Origin: Cryptomeria japonica
Lineage: Eukaryota > Streptophyta > Pinopsida > Cupressales > Cupressaceae
Reading direction: 5' to 3'
Assembly (NCBI RefSeq): GCF_030272615.1
Contig: NC_081411.1
Span: 827,072,897-827,136,896, forward strand
Length of the DNA stretch: 64,000 nucleotides
This document shows, piece by piece, positions 1 through 12,398 of the stretch. The first letter of the stretch is position 1; every line of letters begins with the position of its first letter. The notes under the pieces are model-generated. The model saw only the letters and a program-made list of their open reading frames with translations, had not been told where the DNA came from and ran no database searches. The position numbers were made by a program, and so were the translations under genes.

Positions 1-1405
1 CAAACTTTGTCTTCTACACTGACTTCATTATCACGGGATAAGTGTGCATCGCATTCAGGTGATAGGGTTCCCTCTTTGACATATTTAACCAATCTGTCGA
101 ATTCGTTAGGGTTGAGCCTTAGATATTCAGCTTGGGAGATCTAGATCTTTGTATTCTTGCAAGACTCAATTATGTCAAAGGTACTAGAATTTAGTACAAT
201 AGGAATAGAAGTAGAAGGAGTTACCTCAGCCTAAGATTCTTTAGGAGTCCCTTGGTCTGCCTTTTTTTGTCTAGTTAAGAGAAAATTTGGGGTGGAAGTG
301 GAATTACTTTGTTCTCCCTTTGTGTATTGCGATCTAGTGAACACAACGTAGTTAGGGTCATTCACTTCTACCAATACATCTTCCTCATCAACATTACCAA
401 GCAAGTACTCAGAGAAATTTACACCGACATCCTTTGATGAACTGAGCTCCTCTACATAAGGCTCTATGACATGATCACTTGTGGAAACCAATTGCATATA
501 TCTTATCATTTTTGGGTAAGTAATTCCATCATGATCAGATGTCAAATGAAAAACACAATGATTACTCACATTTGAGGACAAGGAGGAAGAAGAAGGACCT
601 TCAATTGCCAATCTCTAACTCAGGCCAGTTATAGAGAGTGTTTTATTCTGACCATCTTGATAATTATAATCTCTTCTTGGAACATCTTGATAAGAAGTTG
701 ATGAACCTTTAGGCATCTCCCTCTTCAAGGTAATGATTTATCATTGGCTAATCTCTTAATTACTGGATCAGTGGAATTCACTAGTAATGGTTTCCCAGTT
801 TGTAACTCTTTCTTCCATTTCCCGACAGTAATCAAATCATCTTCTATTACTATGGCTAAAGTTTGAGAGTCTTCTATATTAGTATCACCCTCTCTTTTAA
901 TAGTAAAACTTATATCAAGTGGTAGAGTGTTGATAAACATGGCCTTGATTAAATGGTTGTCGGGCCTCATATTGGTGGAGATTCTATTAAACAATTTGTT
1001 CAACTTTTCCATAAAATCTCTCATAGTTTCATGTACTTCTTTCTTCATAAAACCTAACTGAGCAACCAAAAATAAATCATCCTCAGTTGTCTTAAATCTA
1101 CTTTCAAACTTGGCTCTCAATATGTTCCAATCATTTATACAACCATCAAGAAGAGAATAAAACAATTTGGAAGCAGGAATAGTCAAAGATTCTACAAACA
1201 ACCTCATTGCAACATCTTCGTGTCGCACTAACAAGATAGAGGATGCAACAAAGAAAACCTTTAAATATTCCTCAGGAGTAATTCTCCCATCTCCATTGAA
1301 TTTGGGGATAATTTTCCCGACGCTTTTGGGTAAATCATGGAGTTGGGGCCCATTTGTAAATGTGATAGGACCTATTGCTAAACCCCATGGGATAGGTTGA
1401 GCCAT
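1..1405 (-). pseudogene. Ty3/gypsy-type retrotransposon gag and start of pol, decayed
   Basis: The minus-strand ATG at 1405 opens a 226-residue reading frame of retrotransposon gag type. It starts MAQPIPWGLAIGPITF and contains the capsid-like stretch FNGDGRITPEEYLKVF, then DWNILRAKFESRFK and the helix-rich FMEKLNKLFNRI, as in plant Retrotrans_gag domains. It stops at 725. Coding then resumes in another frame (starting MPKGSSTSYQDVP) and runs to the left edge through TAG codons at 615-617, 231-233 and 141-143. After the last TAG the text ISQAEYLRLNPNEFDRLVKY resembles the gag-pol linker ahead of the protease in such elements. One frameshift and three stops make it non-functional. The protease and reverse transcriptase would lie beyond the left edge. 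The primer binding site at 2014-2031 fits this element. Family assignment is confident; the lineage (possibly Tat/Ogre-like) is a guess. Confidence 0.8.
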
Positions 1406-2013
1406 GATTCGAATAGCAGGGATTGGGTAACAAACCTGGAGGGGTAATATGGTACCCTACAATGCAAGGGCTTGGCTGAGGGAATGTGAACTGACAGATT
1501 TAGGCCTATTAGACTTAGGTCAAGATGGAGGTCTACTGACAGTTTTAGTTCTCCAAATAGGTGGGAAAGCCGAAAAAGTTGATAGACTCTAAGAATTAAA
1601 AATTTTTATCAACAATCCCCTTTTTCTTATCAGCCCTAGTGTATCTTTCGAAGCCAAAATTTTACTAAACAAAAAGGGTTAGAGTCGCCAACTTCAACTT
1701 AGGTGGAAGATTTAATTATTTATAAGGACTGGTAAAGGGTGGACCTCTTTGGATAGAATAACTACTTTTTTAGCAACACCCATATGCACAACATTTTCTC
1801 CAAACTCCTCTTCTTTTCCAAAACAACATTAATTTTGTGATATTGACGGTTAGTCCTCCTCTTTTCCCAACCAAGGCGTCAAAGAGTTACAACTAAGTCT
1901 TCCTGATTATAAACCAACCAATCTACATTAGGTTGCAACACAAGGGAAATTTGGCTTGGTAAACCCATGACTGACTACTATTCCAAATGCCTCATAATAT
2001 TGGTTCTTATATT
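1406..2013 (-). other. Gypsy element untranslated leader
   Basis: About 600 bases between the putative primer binding site and the gag start. There are no credible reading frames. It is read as the untranslated leader of the minus-strand gypsy element because of its position only. Confidence 0.5.
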
Positions 2014-2031
2014 TCCCCAGTAGAGTCGCCA
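2014..2031 (-). promoter_or_regulatory. Primer binding site of the gypsy element
   Basis: On the minus strand this reads TGGCGACTCTACTGGGGA, the type of primer-binding sequence seen just inside the 5' LTR of many plant Ty3/gypsy elements. The sequence just outside ends in AACACA, consistent with an LTR 3' end near 2036-2038. The tRNA primer is not asserted. Confidence 0.65.
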
Positions 2032-2035
2032 AAAA

Positions 2036-2711
2036 TGTGTTGGTTAATAGATTTGTCACCTAACTATATTCTCACGCCCATGAACATGACAAATGTAACC
2101 ACAGTTGAACCAGTCTAACAAACTATTTATTGACTGATTCTCTGCTTATTTTACAAGGTGGTAGCTACCTTCTAATGATTTCCAATGAATAAACAAATAA
2201 CCCATATGCTTTTAACTAGAAAGAAAATAAGGAAAGAGCTTTTAACTAGAAAGCTTTGTAAAGGCATTCATATCACTAAGTACTATTTTTTTTGGAATAT
2301 TTTAGATTCTCAAATAAAAGCCACTATGAAACACCATTCATAGATAATATTTCACAGTAACTAAAATTTCAAATCATCCACCACTTCAATATAAATTCAC
2401 CAACTAACATCCATTTCAAACAATAGAAAAGCATTCACACACCATAATTCAAATATTACAAATATATGAAGCCCACCTACACCTCTTATATATTAAAATA
2501 GGAGATAACAACATGCATAAAAGTTTTTTGCTCTTATGAGAAAAACAAAGTTTGCCCAAAAGATCCTAACTAGAAACAAAGTATAGATATTTAAAACATG
2601 AAAGATAATAGTTTCTTGAAGAAAAATGTTATTTAAAGAAATTCCTTAGGCCTCCCAGCCAATGATCAAGAAAAATAATTAAAACATTGAACATGAAACC
2701 GCCACTACCTA
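2036..2711 (-). other. Candidate 5' LTR of the gypsy element, outer end not found
   Basis: The sequence next to the primer binding site begins TGTGTTGG on the plus strand, so the minus-strand LTR would end in CAACACA. The other LTR boundary cannot be identified, because the second LTR is outside the window. There are no genes; AT-rich. Confidence 0.4.
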
Positions 2712-4018
2712 TTAAGCTTTTGGTTCCCCATCATCGACAATCTCCACCTTCTTCTCAACACGTGTCGCCTCCTGAGCATTAATCCTTTGTTTATATTTGT
2801 TGTACGCATTCATAGATAGCTCCATATTCGGGTCATTTGGTACAGTAGTGATCCACAACCTCATTTTCCACTTTACAATCAACCCATCAGTAGCAGCTAT
2901 ATTCTTTTGTATTTCATCCATCTCAAATTCAAGGTAGAGGTATTTATTTGTAGGTGACCCAATGCTTTTAAAGAATCCAAAGATGTGTTTTGAGGGTCCC
3001 CAACATTCTTCTGATAATTATATTTAAATTGGTGCATCATTTCACTAAGTTCTAGCACATTCTCTTCAAAATTGTCCATAAGGTTGATATTGAGAGCATA
3101 GAGGTTCTCCTTTATTCCCAGTAGATCTCTCAAGTAATGCTTCAAAGCATTGTCAATCTCATTAATATAGTCACTGTAGATCTTTTCCTTCCAATCTAAT
3201 GCATCATGCCAAATAGGATTAATCTCCCCGAGATGTCCAGCTATCTTCTCGGTGGTTAATGTGGCATGGCTCAATGACATGAGCTATGTGACTTCCTTCG
3301 AGAGAACAAAAATGCTCCCATATTCTCTCCTAACCTATTACAGCTCTGTTAACAACTCCTTTCTTTTGTTCCAAATATTTACATACAACATTTTGAACTT
3401 AGTAATATAATTGACACCAACACTATACATTTCATCGATCCAATCAGTTTTAACTTTGGCATATTCTAAGTTACCTTTGACTTTTCTCATAGTGTTTGGA
3501 TCAATTCCCTACACTTGTGAACTTGAAGACTCTCCAACAGTAGGATTTATGAAGGATGAAATGAAATTCTTCAACGATTGCACCTGGGATTGGAGCTCAA
3601 GATTCTTCTTCTTTTGTTCTTGTTCTCTCTTGATCAATGCATGGACTGTGAAGTCATCATGATAGATATCCCCTTCCAAGGTAGAGGGTCCCATATCCAC
3701 ATGGCTGATCTTATAATCCTTCTCAATTACATTACTTATATATATACTTCCAATAGGATCAACAATTTCTAATATTTGGTGGCCAGACATAGAATCAAAG
3801 ATAATCTAAGACATTCGTTTAGCATTTTTAGGCTTACAGAAATTTTGTAGTAACAATTCAACTATGTCTATTTCAGTAGAGATGGGAGTGGAAACTTTTC
3901 TTTTCTTTTCAACCTCTATCTTTAGCCAGGATGGAGAGGTTATTTCAGGTTTCAATCCTCTATTGATAATGTCAAGAGTATTGTTGGCATGAAGGATGTA
4001 CCCACTTTTGCCAAGCAA
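2712..4018 (-). pseudogene. Decayed protein of unknown family with a coiled-coil segment (C-terminal block)
   Basis: One minus-strand frame stays coherent from 4018 to about 2900, through stops near 3805, 3506, 3350 (two adjacent) and 3290. It shifts frame near 2900-2920 and ends at a TAA at 2712. Sense segments include SPSWLKIEVEKKRKVSTP, then MSGHQILEIVDPIGSIYI, a charged heptad-like stretch REQEQKKKNLELQSQVQSL suggesting a coiled coil, NTMRKVKGNLEYAKVKTDWI and a final VEIVDDGEPKA. Amphipathic text spanning five stops shows relaxed constraint on an old gene rather than chance open frames. I do not recognise the family. It may be the C-terminal half of the protein encoded at 6630-8530, now separated by the 4.0-6.6 kb segment. 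Transposon association is inferred from context only. Confidence 0.55.
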
Positions 4019-4330
4019 ATCGATACCAGTACTTGAGTGATCCCATGCAACATGGAAATGAATCTCGAGTTGTGAGTGAACTCAGAATGAGAGACAAATC
4101 TTCAGGTTATGGGTTGGCTCCCTTTGAATACCTTCTCAAACTAAAGGATTGGTGCAAAAAATAGTAAGAAATGGTTTGAAATGCTGAAAAACTAGAACTA
4201 TTCTAGGAGGTGATCAACCGAACCTTCTTGCATGAAGTTAACACACGATATGCTACTATTAATCTTTCCTTCATGTCATTATTTCTTTTATGGAGATTTT
4301 TATGTTAAAATTTTAGCATAAAACCCCTTT
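3982..4330 (+). pseudogene. Inverted partial copy of the unknown-protein C-terminus
   Basis: Read on the plus strand this gives WHEGCTHFCQANRYQYLSDP, then NESRVVSELRMRDKSSGYGL, APFEYLLKLKDWCKK and, after stops, EVINRTFLHEVNTRY. The same text, diverged, is encoded on the minus strand at 6385-6634. It is therefore a partial, oppositely oriented copy of the same coding segment. It carries several stops (for example two adjacent stops after DWCKK). It overlaps the start of the minus-strand block that ends at 2712, so one of the two readings at 3982-4018 must be incidental. Confidence 0.55.
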
Positions 4331-6380
4331 GTTTCCAGTTCCCATTCATGCATCAATTTAGGGCTTCTGAATAATATTTTGTACATGCATCTTTATGAAG
4401 AAGACCTACATATTCTTTAGGGTTTTTGAATTAGAACGTTTATTCATGTCTCCTTTGCGTGAACTTGGGAAAGTAACTATAGAAATTTTGTGGCACTCTG
4501 AAGGTTTTGACAGTCTTTTTCTGATTTACTGTGACTAAGATCATTAGCCTTTGTACCTTCAAGGTTACTATGTGAATAATTCATGTAACCATGATGCATA
4601 TTTGTTGTTATTAAACTGTTTTGTCAATAATAATGAAGATGCTATCATTAATATTTTGGTGCATTGATAGTAACAAGAAGGCTATTAGGATTGCTAAAAG
4701 CCACTTGTATGTCCAAGGCCATAATCTCATAATGGTACTATAAGAGATATAGTCAAAGACATAATAAGGTAAAGAATAGTCAAATTGTATTGCCAATAAA
4801 GCACAGTGGACAAAAACACAAATTGAGAATAGTGATATGAACAGTCATATAAAAGCTCAGTCACAGAAAAAGCAAGTTCTAGAGATAGTAATAAGTCCCC
4901 TATGCAGAAATCTTATGCATTATAGTGACATAAATTTTTTTAAAAGAGATAAATATATAGCAAGTCCTATCCAATGAAGGTTGTAGATTTTAGAAGCATA
5001 CAAAGTAGCAACATCAAAGAAATAGACTCAGACCTACAAAAAGACATAGTAGTATATAGTGAGGGTACTGAGAGTACTTAGAAGAATTAAAACAAGACCC
5101 AAAGAGATCTAAAGTGTAGTCCAAAGAATATGTAACAGTAAGAAGTGTGCTAACAACCATATTTAATACCACAAACCACAATTTGAAGAAAATATCACAG
5201 AGGTATTTTTCATATTTGAGCCTATAGAGCAGCATACTGAGAAACTTTGAAATCAAAACCTCATACACAGAGGTGTCTAAAGCCATAGCAGCATCAAATG
5301 GTCTTATTGAACATACAGGGCAAGCAATATAGAGTTGTGTAGTCTCAGATCTTCCATGTGAAGGACAAAGATTTATATCCATTCAACGAGAAGAACTCTA
5401 TGCCCACTATTTTATCTTTCCTTTTTATTTATTATTTTTAATTATAATTATAGAAAGAAAAATATAAAAAAGAAATATAAAGGCTTTTTGGTCTTTAGTA
5501 AAAAATCCTTCTATAATTATAACTTAAAATAATAAATTTATTAATTAACCTAAATATATTGACAGAGTCGTAATAAAAAGAAATGTAAGGACTATGTCTT
5601 TATTAAAAATGCTCTATTAATATAATTAAATTAATTAATGAATATAATGGTGATTAAGTGCTATTCCAGCAGTTTTAGAGGGAGTTTGAGACGGATTTTC
5701 AGCAGTTATATGGCAACTTTAGAGGGCGGATTTGAGTTTGAGGTAGAGTTTTGCATGGATTTTTCTCATCATTTTGGGGATTTAGTGCTTCAGTTTAAGT
5801 GCCACATGGGTCAACTATGAGTTGACCGAGAGATTGAGATGTGTTTCAAATATTTTTGCATGATTTGAAGCCTATTTTCATGGCTTTTTATTTTTTCTCA
5901 TGCATCAGACTTTGTAGGAGATATTTTTAGTTGGAGTTCACTTCAGTTCACTGGGAGTTTGATTTCTTTGCCTCTTGTAAGGCCTTTTTGTATAAAGTGG
6001 AAAAAGTTTCTTTTTTCACTATTTCTTGATTATTATTCTCATACTCATTGCAGATAATTATTCGTGTAGCTCATTTTTGTAGTTTATGACAGATTTTAGA
6101 ATAAATCTTTCAGATTTTTGCCTTCAATTTTAGGATTCATTTTATTTTGTGCAAGATTGGGAGTATTTTATTGGGCTATGCTTTATAGCCTTTCAAATTT
6201 TGTCTCATACATAAGATCACAGGTTATGCTTTGTGTTTAGTTAATTCAATCTTGTTGATTGAGAAAGGTCTCTTTCCTCTCAAATTGATTGAATTAAAGA
6301 TCCTTTGCATGAAATATTTATGTGTAATGAATAAGGAGTTTCATTGTGCATATTGGTGGTTTGAGGAAAAAATTTTGTTA
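4331..6380. other. Segment between the inverted arms, no gene recognised
   Basis: AT-rich and without a convincing gene. A 122-residue minus-strand frame at 5014-5382 (MDINLCPSHGRSETTQLY) is hydrophobic and unrecognised. From about 5640 to 6340 the plus strand looks like LTR or leader sequence, with T-rich runs and a TATAAAG at about 5991, but no LTR partner or primer site could be confirmed. Confidence 0.35.
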
Positions 6381-6384
6381 TTTT

Positions 6385-8530
6385 AGAAAACAACTTGGTG
6401 TATCACCTCCTAGAATAGTTTCCATTTTTCAGCATTTCAAACCATTTCCTACTCTTTTCCACACCAATCCTTTAGTTTTAGGAGGTATTCAAAGGGATTC
6501 AACCCATAACCCGAAGATTCGTTTCTCACTCTGAGTTCACCCACAACTTGAGATTCATTTACATGTTACACATGATCACTTAAGTACTAGTATCAATTTT
6601 CTTGGTGGAACCAGGTGCATCCTTTGTGACAACATGTACTTTGTACAAGAGAGGAGGGGATTTCAAGAAAAGAAGAGAAAGACTGATCATCAATTATTTG
6701 TTGATAAATACCTTCAGAATCCGAAAGGGGTGATTTTCCTTTTGGTGGTGTAGCTTGGTCATCCTTTTCACAAGTGAACTTCAGCCTAGCAATGGTTTCT
6801 TCAGGCTTTTCTCCATCATCACTTGACTAAGAGCTTATGTTTAGCGGCCTATCTCTAGACTTAACTCCTGATGTTTGAACATAGGAAGAGGAAATTGCTC
6901 CATGCTCTTTACAAGATGAAGACTTCTGACTTTGAGAAGAGATGACTTGTTGTTTCCATTTTCCATTCAACTAGATAGATGTTCTCCTTAATACCGGGGT
7001 AGTATGAATCATTAGGTCTAAAACCTCTTCTCTGGATCAATCAACCTCCAAAGAGACTGTATTAGCAACAATGTGATACTCTGGGTCAATAATGGCCTCA
7101 TCTTAAGTAACATCATCGAGAACAATGAAGGAAACACCAAGGGTGTGAATCTGCTATAAGGAGAGCCTCATATAACTCATCTTGAATACTTCAACATCAT
7201 CTTAACAATCTTCCTGAAAATCTTCAAGCTCAGGGTGATGCATATAACCTTTGGCTCCATACAAATGGTGTCTCACATATCCTTCACTATCAAAGCTACT
7301 TTTGGCTCATAGGGATGAAAAAATGGAACTTCTCTAAAAGTGTTCCCACTGCCTTGGTAGGCCATTAGATTTATAGCAAAAGACACTGGTGGACAATGGA
7401 AAAGAGTATCCCCTTTTCTCATATTCAATTATTTCACATTTACCACAGACATTTGGTGGCAAACTTCTAAAAACAAAATATAATTAGAGGGAAAATGAGG
7501 CAATTTCAGTGGCTCTTTCCCAAAACCCCCAACTTTGAGGTATGAGAACCGGTCGAATTAGGTGTAAAAGCTTCCAAATTTCATCACAAGTTTAGCAGAG
7601 ACATGGAAATACTATAGGCTAGGGTTTCCTTCAAATTTTTTAACTAGGCCCATTGAGAACACGTCATTAACGCATGAAAAATATGTATACCCTTCCGCAA
7701 GGTTAGTTGAGGAAATTTTCAGCAAATAGGTGCAAAAATAGGAGAAGGGTGATGCAGCTCTAAACCCGGCCAAGCAGACTCTTGACTAGCTAGGATGTAA
7801 ACAAGATATGAGCACATATGAAAGACTAGGGACTGGCAAAAATTCTGCAATTGCTCATTCAAATGAAAACTAATGATGGAGGCCTAGATAGTGAAAGTTT
7901 TAGGAGCACAGGTAGTAATAATGAAATGACACATTAAGAATTCAAAAAATTCAGTGGAATTATTACCCACAACATGGTGCAAAAGAACTATAATCTCTGC
8001 AACTTCATCTTTGAAATGCATTCTTTTAAGATTAGTGGGTAGCTGAGACTAACCACCCTTTTCTGACTTCAACCAATTCTTGGCTATACAATTCATGCAA
8101 AAGTCTCCATGCACACAAAAATATTCCTCTCTAGTTGAAATAGACATATTCTCAGCAACTTATTTTTTAGGGAGGTAGAGAGCGCGAGAAACGCTTTCGG
8201 GGTTAATTTGTGTGACTAGCTTACCACCTTCCACAAGAATTTCCTAAGTTTCAGAGTTATATCTCTCAAAGAAGGCAACAACCAAAGTTGTGTAGGGAAC
8301 GACAAATGGAAAATTGGCTACAAAGGCCAAACCAAACTGAATAATTTTCTCTCGTAGTGGAGTTCTTTCTCCCACTTCTAGCTCTTGTAGAAAGGTTTCA
8401 AAATTCAATTGCTTTTTCATCATGTCCCGCACAACTGCCCATTGATTTTGTATTATACTTTGCATGAGCACGAGCTAGATGATGCACTTAGAGAATTCAA
8501 AAAAATGGAGACTAGTTCAAAAATCATCCG
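6385..8530 (-). pseudogene. Decayed protein of unknown family (N-terminal block)
   Basis: A single minus-strand frame gives sensible text from about 8530 to 6640 through roughly a dozen stops. Landmarks in order: SLHFFEFSKCII, a TAG, then MQSIIQNQWAVVRDMMKKQL, LREKIIQFGLAFVANFPFVV, VEGGKLVTQINPESVSRALY, EEYFCVHGDFCMNCIAKNWL, FFEFLMCHFIITTCAPKTFT, PGLELHHPSPIFAPIC, ARLKFTCEKDDQATPPKGK, and near the end NESSGYGLNPFEYLLKLKDW. The body of 600 or more residues is mixed hydrophobic and charged, with no motif that I can assign. Several stops fall where CAG or TGG would fit. Decayed transposon-borne genes look like this, but the function is unknown. It probably joins the block at 2712-4018. Confidence 0.55.
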
Positions 8531-8934
8531 CCACCCCGTTTGTGTACTTAAATGATGTGACATGCCTTAAATGTCGCATTTACTTTGCCTTTTTAAATGG
8601 TCCCTTAATTCGACTTGTTCTTGAAAAGGAAAATAACGTTAGTCTGTATAAAACTTGACACAAAGGCAGTGCCTCGAAACCTAGGAAAGATTTGACAAGT
8701 CACTCTATCAAGGAAAATATGAACTAATGAACCTATGGTCGGGACTTGTGAGCTTTCTACCACCCACGACAGAGCGACCAAACACAATATGGGAAACATT
8801 GGGCGATCAAGGATTTTTAAAACTTTCTAACCCCGCGACTAACTTAGAAAAGGGACGTGACACATGACAACTTCGAGAAATCAACAAGTCCGTGACTAAA
8901 GGGTAACGGTTTCAAAATTTAAAATAAGGGTAAC
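8531..8934. other. Intergenic, nothing recognised
   Basis: Upstream of the decayed gene and before the satellite array. A short minus-strand frame at 8605-8799 has no recognisable content. Confidence 0.4.
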
Positions 8935-11725
8935 AAGACCATGTGATATCCTAATGGGTCATATGGTGTTTTAACACATGTGTGGCCCCTTAGGGCCCCA
9001 AATGACCCCTAATGACACCATAACCCCTTAAGACACCATATGACCTCTGACGATACCATATGACCCCTTAGGACACTATATGATCCTTAAGACACCATAT
9101 GACCCCATAGGACCCCATATGACCCCCAGGATACCATATGACTCCTTAAGACACCATATGACCCCTCAGGACACCATATGATCCATTTTAACATCCTAGT
9201 ACATGACATGACCCCTTAGGACACCATATGACCATTAGGACATCATATGAACCTTTAGGACCACATGTTGTCCTAAGGGGTCATATGGTGCTCTAACAAA
9301 TGTGTGGCCCCTTAGGACCCCATATGACCCCTAATGACACCATATGACCCCTTAGGACACCATATGACCCCTTGAAACACCATATGACCCCTTCTAACAT
9401 CCTAGTACATGACATGACCCCTTAGGACACCATATGATCCATTTAAACATCTCAATGCATGGCATGATTACTTACGACACCATATGACCCCTTAGGATAA
9501 TATATTGTCCTAAGGGATCATATGGTGTCCTAAAGGGTCATATGGTGTTCTAAGATGTGTGGCCCCTTGGGACCCCAAATGACCCCTAACAACACCATAT
9601 GACCCCTTAGGACACCATATGACCTCTAACGACACCATATGACCTCTTAGGACACTATATGACCCTTAGGGTACCATATAACCCCTTAGAACCTCATATG
9701 ACCCCATAGGACACCATATGATCCCTTAGGACATCATGTCGTCCGAAGGGGTCATATGGGATCATATGGTATCCTAAGGGGTCATATGGTGTTCTAACAC
9801 ATGTGTGGCCTCTTAGGACCCTAAACAACCTCTAACAACACCATATGATCCCTTAGGATGTATGACCCCTTAGGACACTATATGACCCTTAGAACACCAT
9901 AAGACTCCTTAGGACCCCATATGACCCCTTAGGATCCCATATGACCCCTCATGACATCATATGAACCATTTTAGCATCCTAGTACACAACATGACCCCTT
10001 AGGACACTATATGACCCCTTAGGACACCATATGATCCTTTAGGACCACATGATGTCCTAAGGGGTCATATGGTGTCATTAGGGTTCATATGGGGTCCTAA
10101 GGGGCCACACATGTGTTCAAACACCATATGATCCCTTAGGACATAATGTGGTCCTAAGAGGTCATATGGTGTCCTAAGGGGTCATATGAGGTCCTAAGCG
10201 GTCATATGGGGTCGTAAGGGGTCATATCTTGTCCTGACGGTCATATAGTGTCCTAAGGGGTCATATGGTGTCGTTAGGGGTCCTAAGGGGTCATATGTTG
10301 TCATTAGGGTTCCTATGGGGACTTAAGGGGCCAGACATGTGTTAGAACACCATATGACCCCTTAGGACATCATGTGGTCCTAAGGAGTCATATGGTCTAC
10401 TAAACGGTCATTTCATGTACTACAATGATAAAATGGGTCATATGGTGTCCTAATGGGTCATATGGTGTTCTAAGGGGTCATATGGTGTCCTAAGGGGTCA
10501 TATGTTGTCCTGAGGGTCATATAATGTCCTAAGGGGTCATATAGTGTTGTTAGAGATCAAATGGTGCTCTAAGGGGTCATATGGTGTCGTTAGGGGTCAT
10601 TTTGGGTCCTAAGGGTCCACACATGTGTTATAACACCATATGACCCCTTAGGACACCATGTGATCCATCAGGACAACATATGGTCCTAAGGGGTCATATG
10701 GTGTTGTTAGGAGATATATAGGGTCCTAAGGGTTCATATGGTGTTGTTAGGGGTCACATGGGGTCCTAAGGGGCCACACATGTGTTATAAAATCATATGA
10801 CCCTTCTGGACATCATATGACCCCTTAGAGCATCATGTGCTCCTAAGGGGTCGTATGGTGTCCTAAGGGGTTATGTCATGTACTAGGATGTTAAAATGTA
10901 TCATATTGTGTCTTAATGGGTCATAGGGTGTCCTAAGGGGTCATATGGTGTCATAAGGGGTCATATGGGGTTGTAAGGGGTCATATGGTGTCCTGAGGGA
11001 CATATAGTGTCCTAATGGGCCATATGGTATCATTAGAGGTCATATGGTGTCTTAAGGGGTCATATAGTGTCTTTACAGGTTATTTGGGGTCCTAAGGGGC
11101 CACACATGTGTTAGAACATCATATGACCCCTTAGGACACCATATGAACAATTAGGAGATCATATGGTTCTAAGGGGTCATATGGTGTCCTAAGGGTTCAT
11201 TTCGTGTACTAAGATGTTAAAAGGAGTCATATGGTGTCATTACAGGAAATATGGTGTGTGTCCTAAGGGTTCATATGGTGTCGTTAGGGGTCATATGGGG
11301 TCCTAATGGGCTACACATGTGTTAGAACACCGCATGACTCCTTTGGACACCATATGACCCCATAGGACATCATGTGGCTCTAAGGGGTCATATGGTGTCC
11401 TAAGAGGTCATGCCATGTACTAGGATGTTTAAATGTATCATATGGTGTCCTAAGGGTCGTAAGGTGTCCTAAGGAGTCATGTGGGGTCCTAAGGGGTCAT
11501 ATTGTGTCATTACAGGTCATATGGTGTCCTAAGGGGTCATATGGTGTTGTTAGGGGTCATTTGGGGTCCTAAGGGGCCACACATGTGTTAGAACAACATA
11601 TGACCCCTTATGACACCATATGAGCCATTAGGACATCATATGATCCTAAAGGGTCATATAGTATCCTAAGGAGTCATATAGTGTCATTAGGGGTCATATG
11701 GGGTCATAAGGTACCACACATGTGA
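8935..11725. repeat. 20-bp satellite array with strand switch, about 2.8 kb
   Basis: Imperfect tandem copies of a 20-bp unit, GGTCATATGGTGTCCTAAGG, each holding the palindrome CATATG and the near-palindrome CCTAAGG. From about 8940 to 10040 most copies read in the complementary sense (CCATATGACCCCTTAGGACA); from about 10050 onward most read GGTCATATGGTGTCCTAAGG. Every 200-330 bp a longer block recurs with ACACATGTGTGGCCCC or its complement, next to a CTAACGACACC-like variant, giving a higher-order structure. The array ends at 11725 against purine-rich DNA. The same family occurs at six more places in this window. There is no coding potential. Confidence 0.9.
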
Positions 11726-12331
11726 AATAATAAAGAGAGAGAGCTAAGAAGAGAGGGAGAGGTGGGAAGGGAGCGATTTAAATAGAGAGAGAAGAGGTAG
11801 ATAGGTGAGGGAGAAAGACAAGAAAATAAGAGTGATAAGTTCACAAAGAGAGAAAGAGGGTTAAGGAGGTGGAGATAAAAGAATTAGAGAGGTGAGAGAT
11901 CTAGAGCCTAGGAAGAGATAGGTGAGAGATCAAGGGTGGAAAGATAGAGGTGAGGGGGATAGAGGAGATAGAGGTGGGTAATGAAGCAAAGAGAGAGTGG
12001 TAGAGAGGTAAACATTGAGGGAAGGAGAAAAATAAGGATGGAGAGAAAGGTTGAAAGGGAGAGGTAGTGATAGAGAGAAAAAAGAGAAATTGGAGAGAAA
12101 CAATAGCAGGATAAGAGAGATGGAGGGAGGTAAGGATATATATTTTAATAAGGATGGAAGGTGAGAGAGAGAGAGAAAGAGAGATTACATAGGAGAGACC
12201 TAGAGAGGGGAGAGAGAGGAGAAAGAGAGAAGATAGAGAGAGTGTAATAGGTCTTATTTTAATGGTAGATAAATAGGTGAGGGGAGAGAGAAGCAAAGGA
12301 GAGAGTTCATAAACAGAAATTGGTAAGGGGT

Positions 12332-12398
<67 letters not shown>

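Larger units (their letters stand above)
3982..6634. repeat. Inverted repeat, arms about 250 bp, bounding a 2.1-kb segment
   Basis: The left arm at about 3982-4230 and the right arm at about 6385-6634 are diverged reverse complements. Both arms start outside with TGTTGNCA followed by AAGGATGNACC-like sequence. The homology is coding-like: the two arms encode the same protein segment on opposite strands. The inner edge lies near GGAGGTGAT in both arms. No target-site duplication was found, so I do not call it a transposon. Confidence 0.65.

Noticed and set aside
4331-6380. Autonomous transposon between the inverted arms
   Set aside because: No transposase, no target duplication, and the arms are themselves coding-derived.
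8935-11725. CRISPR-like array
   Set aside because: There are repeats but no unique spacers of constant length, both orientations are mixed, and the context is plant DNA.
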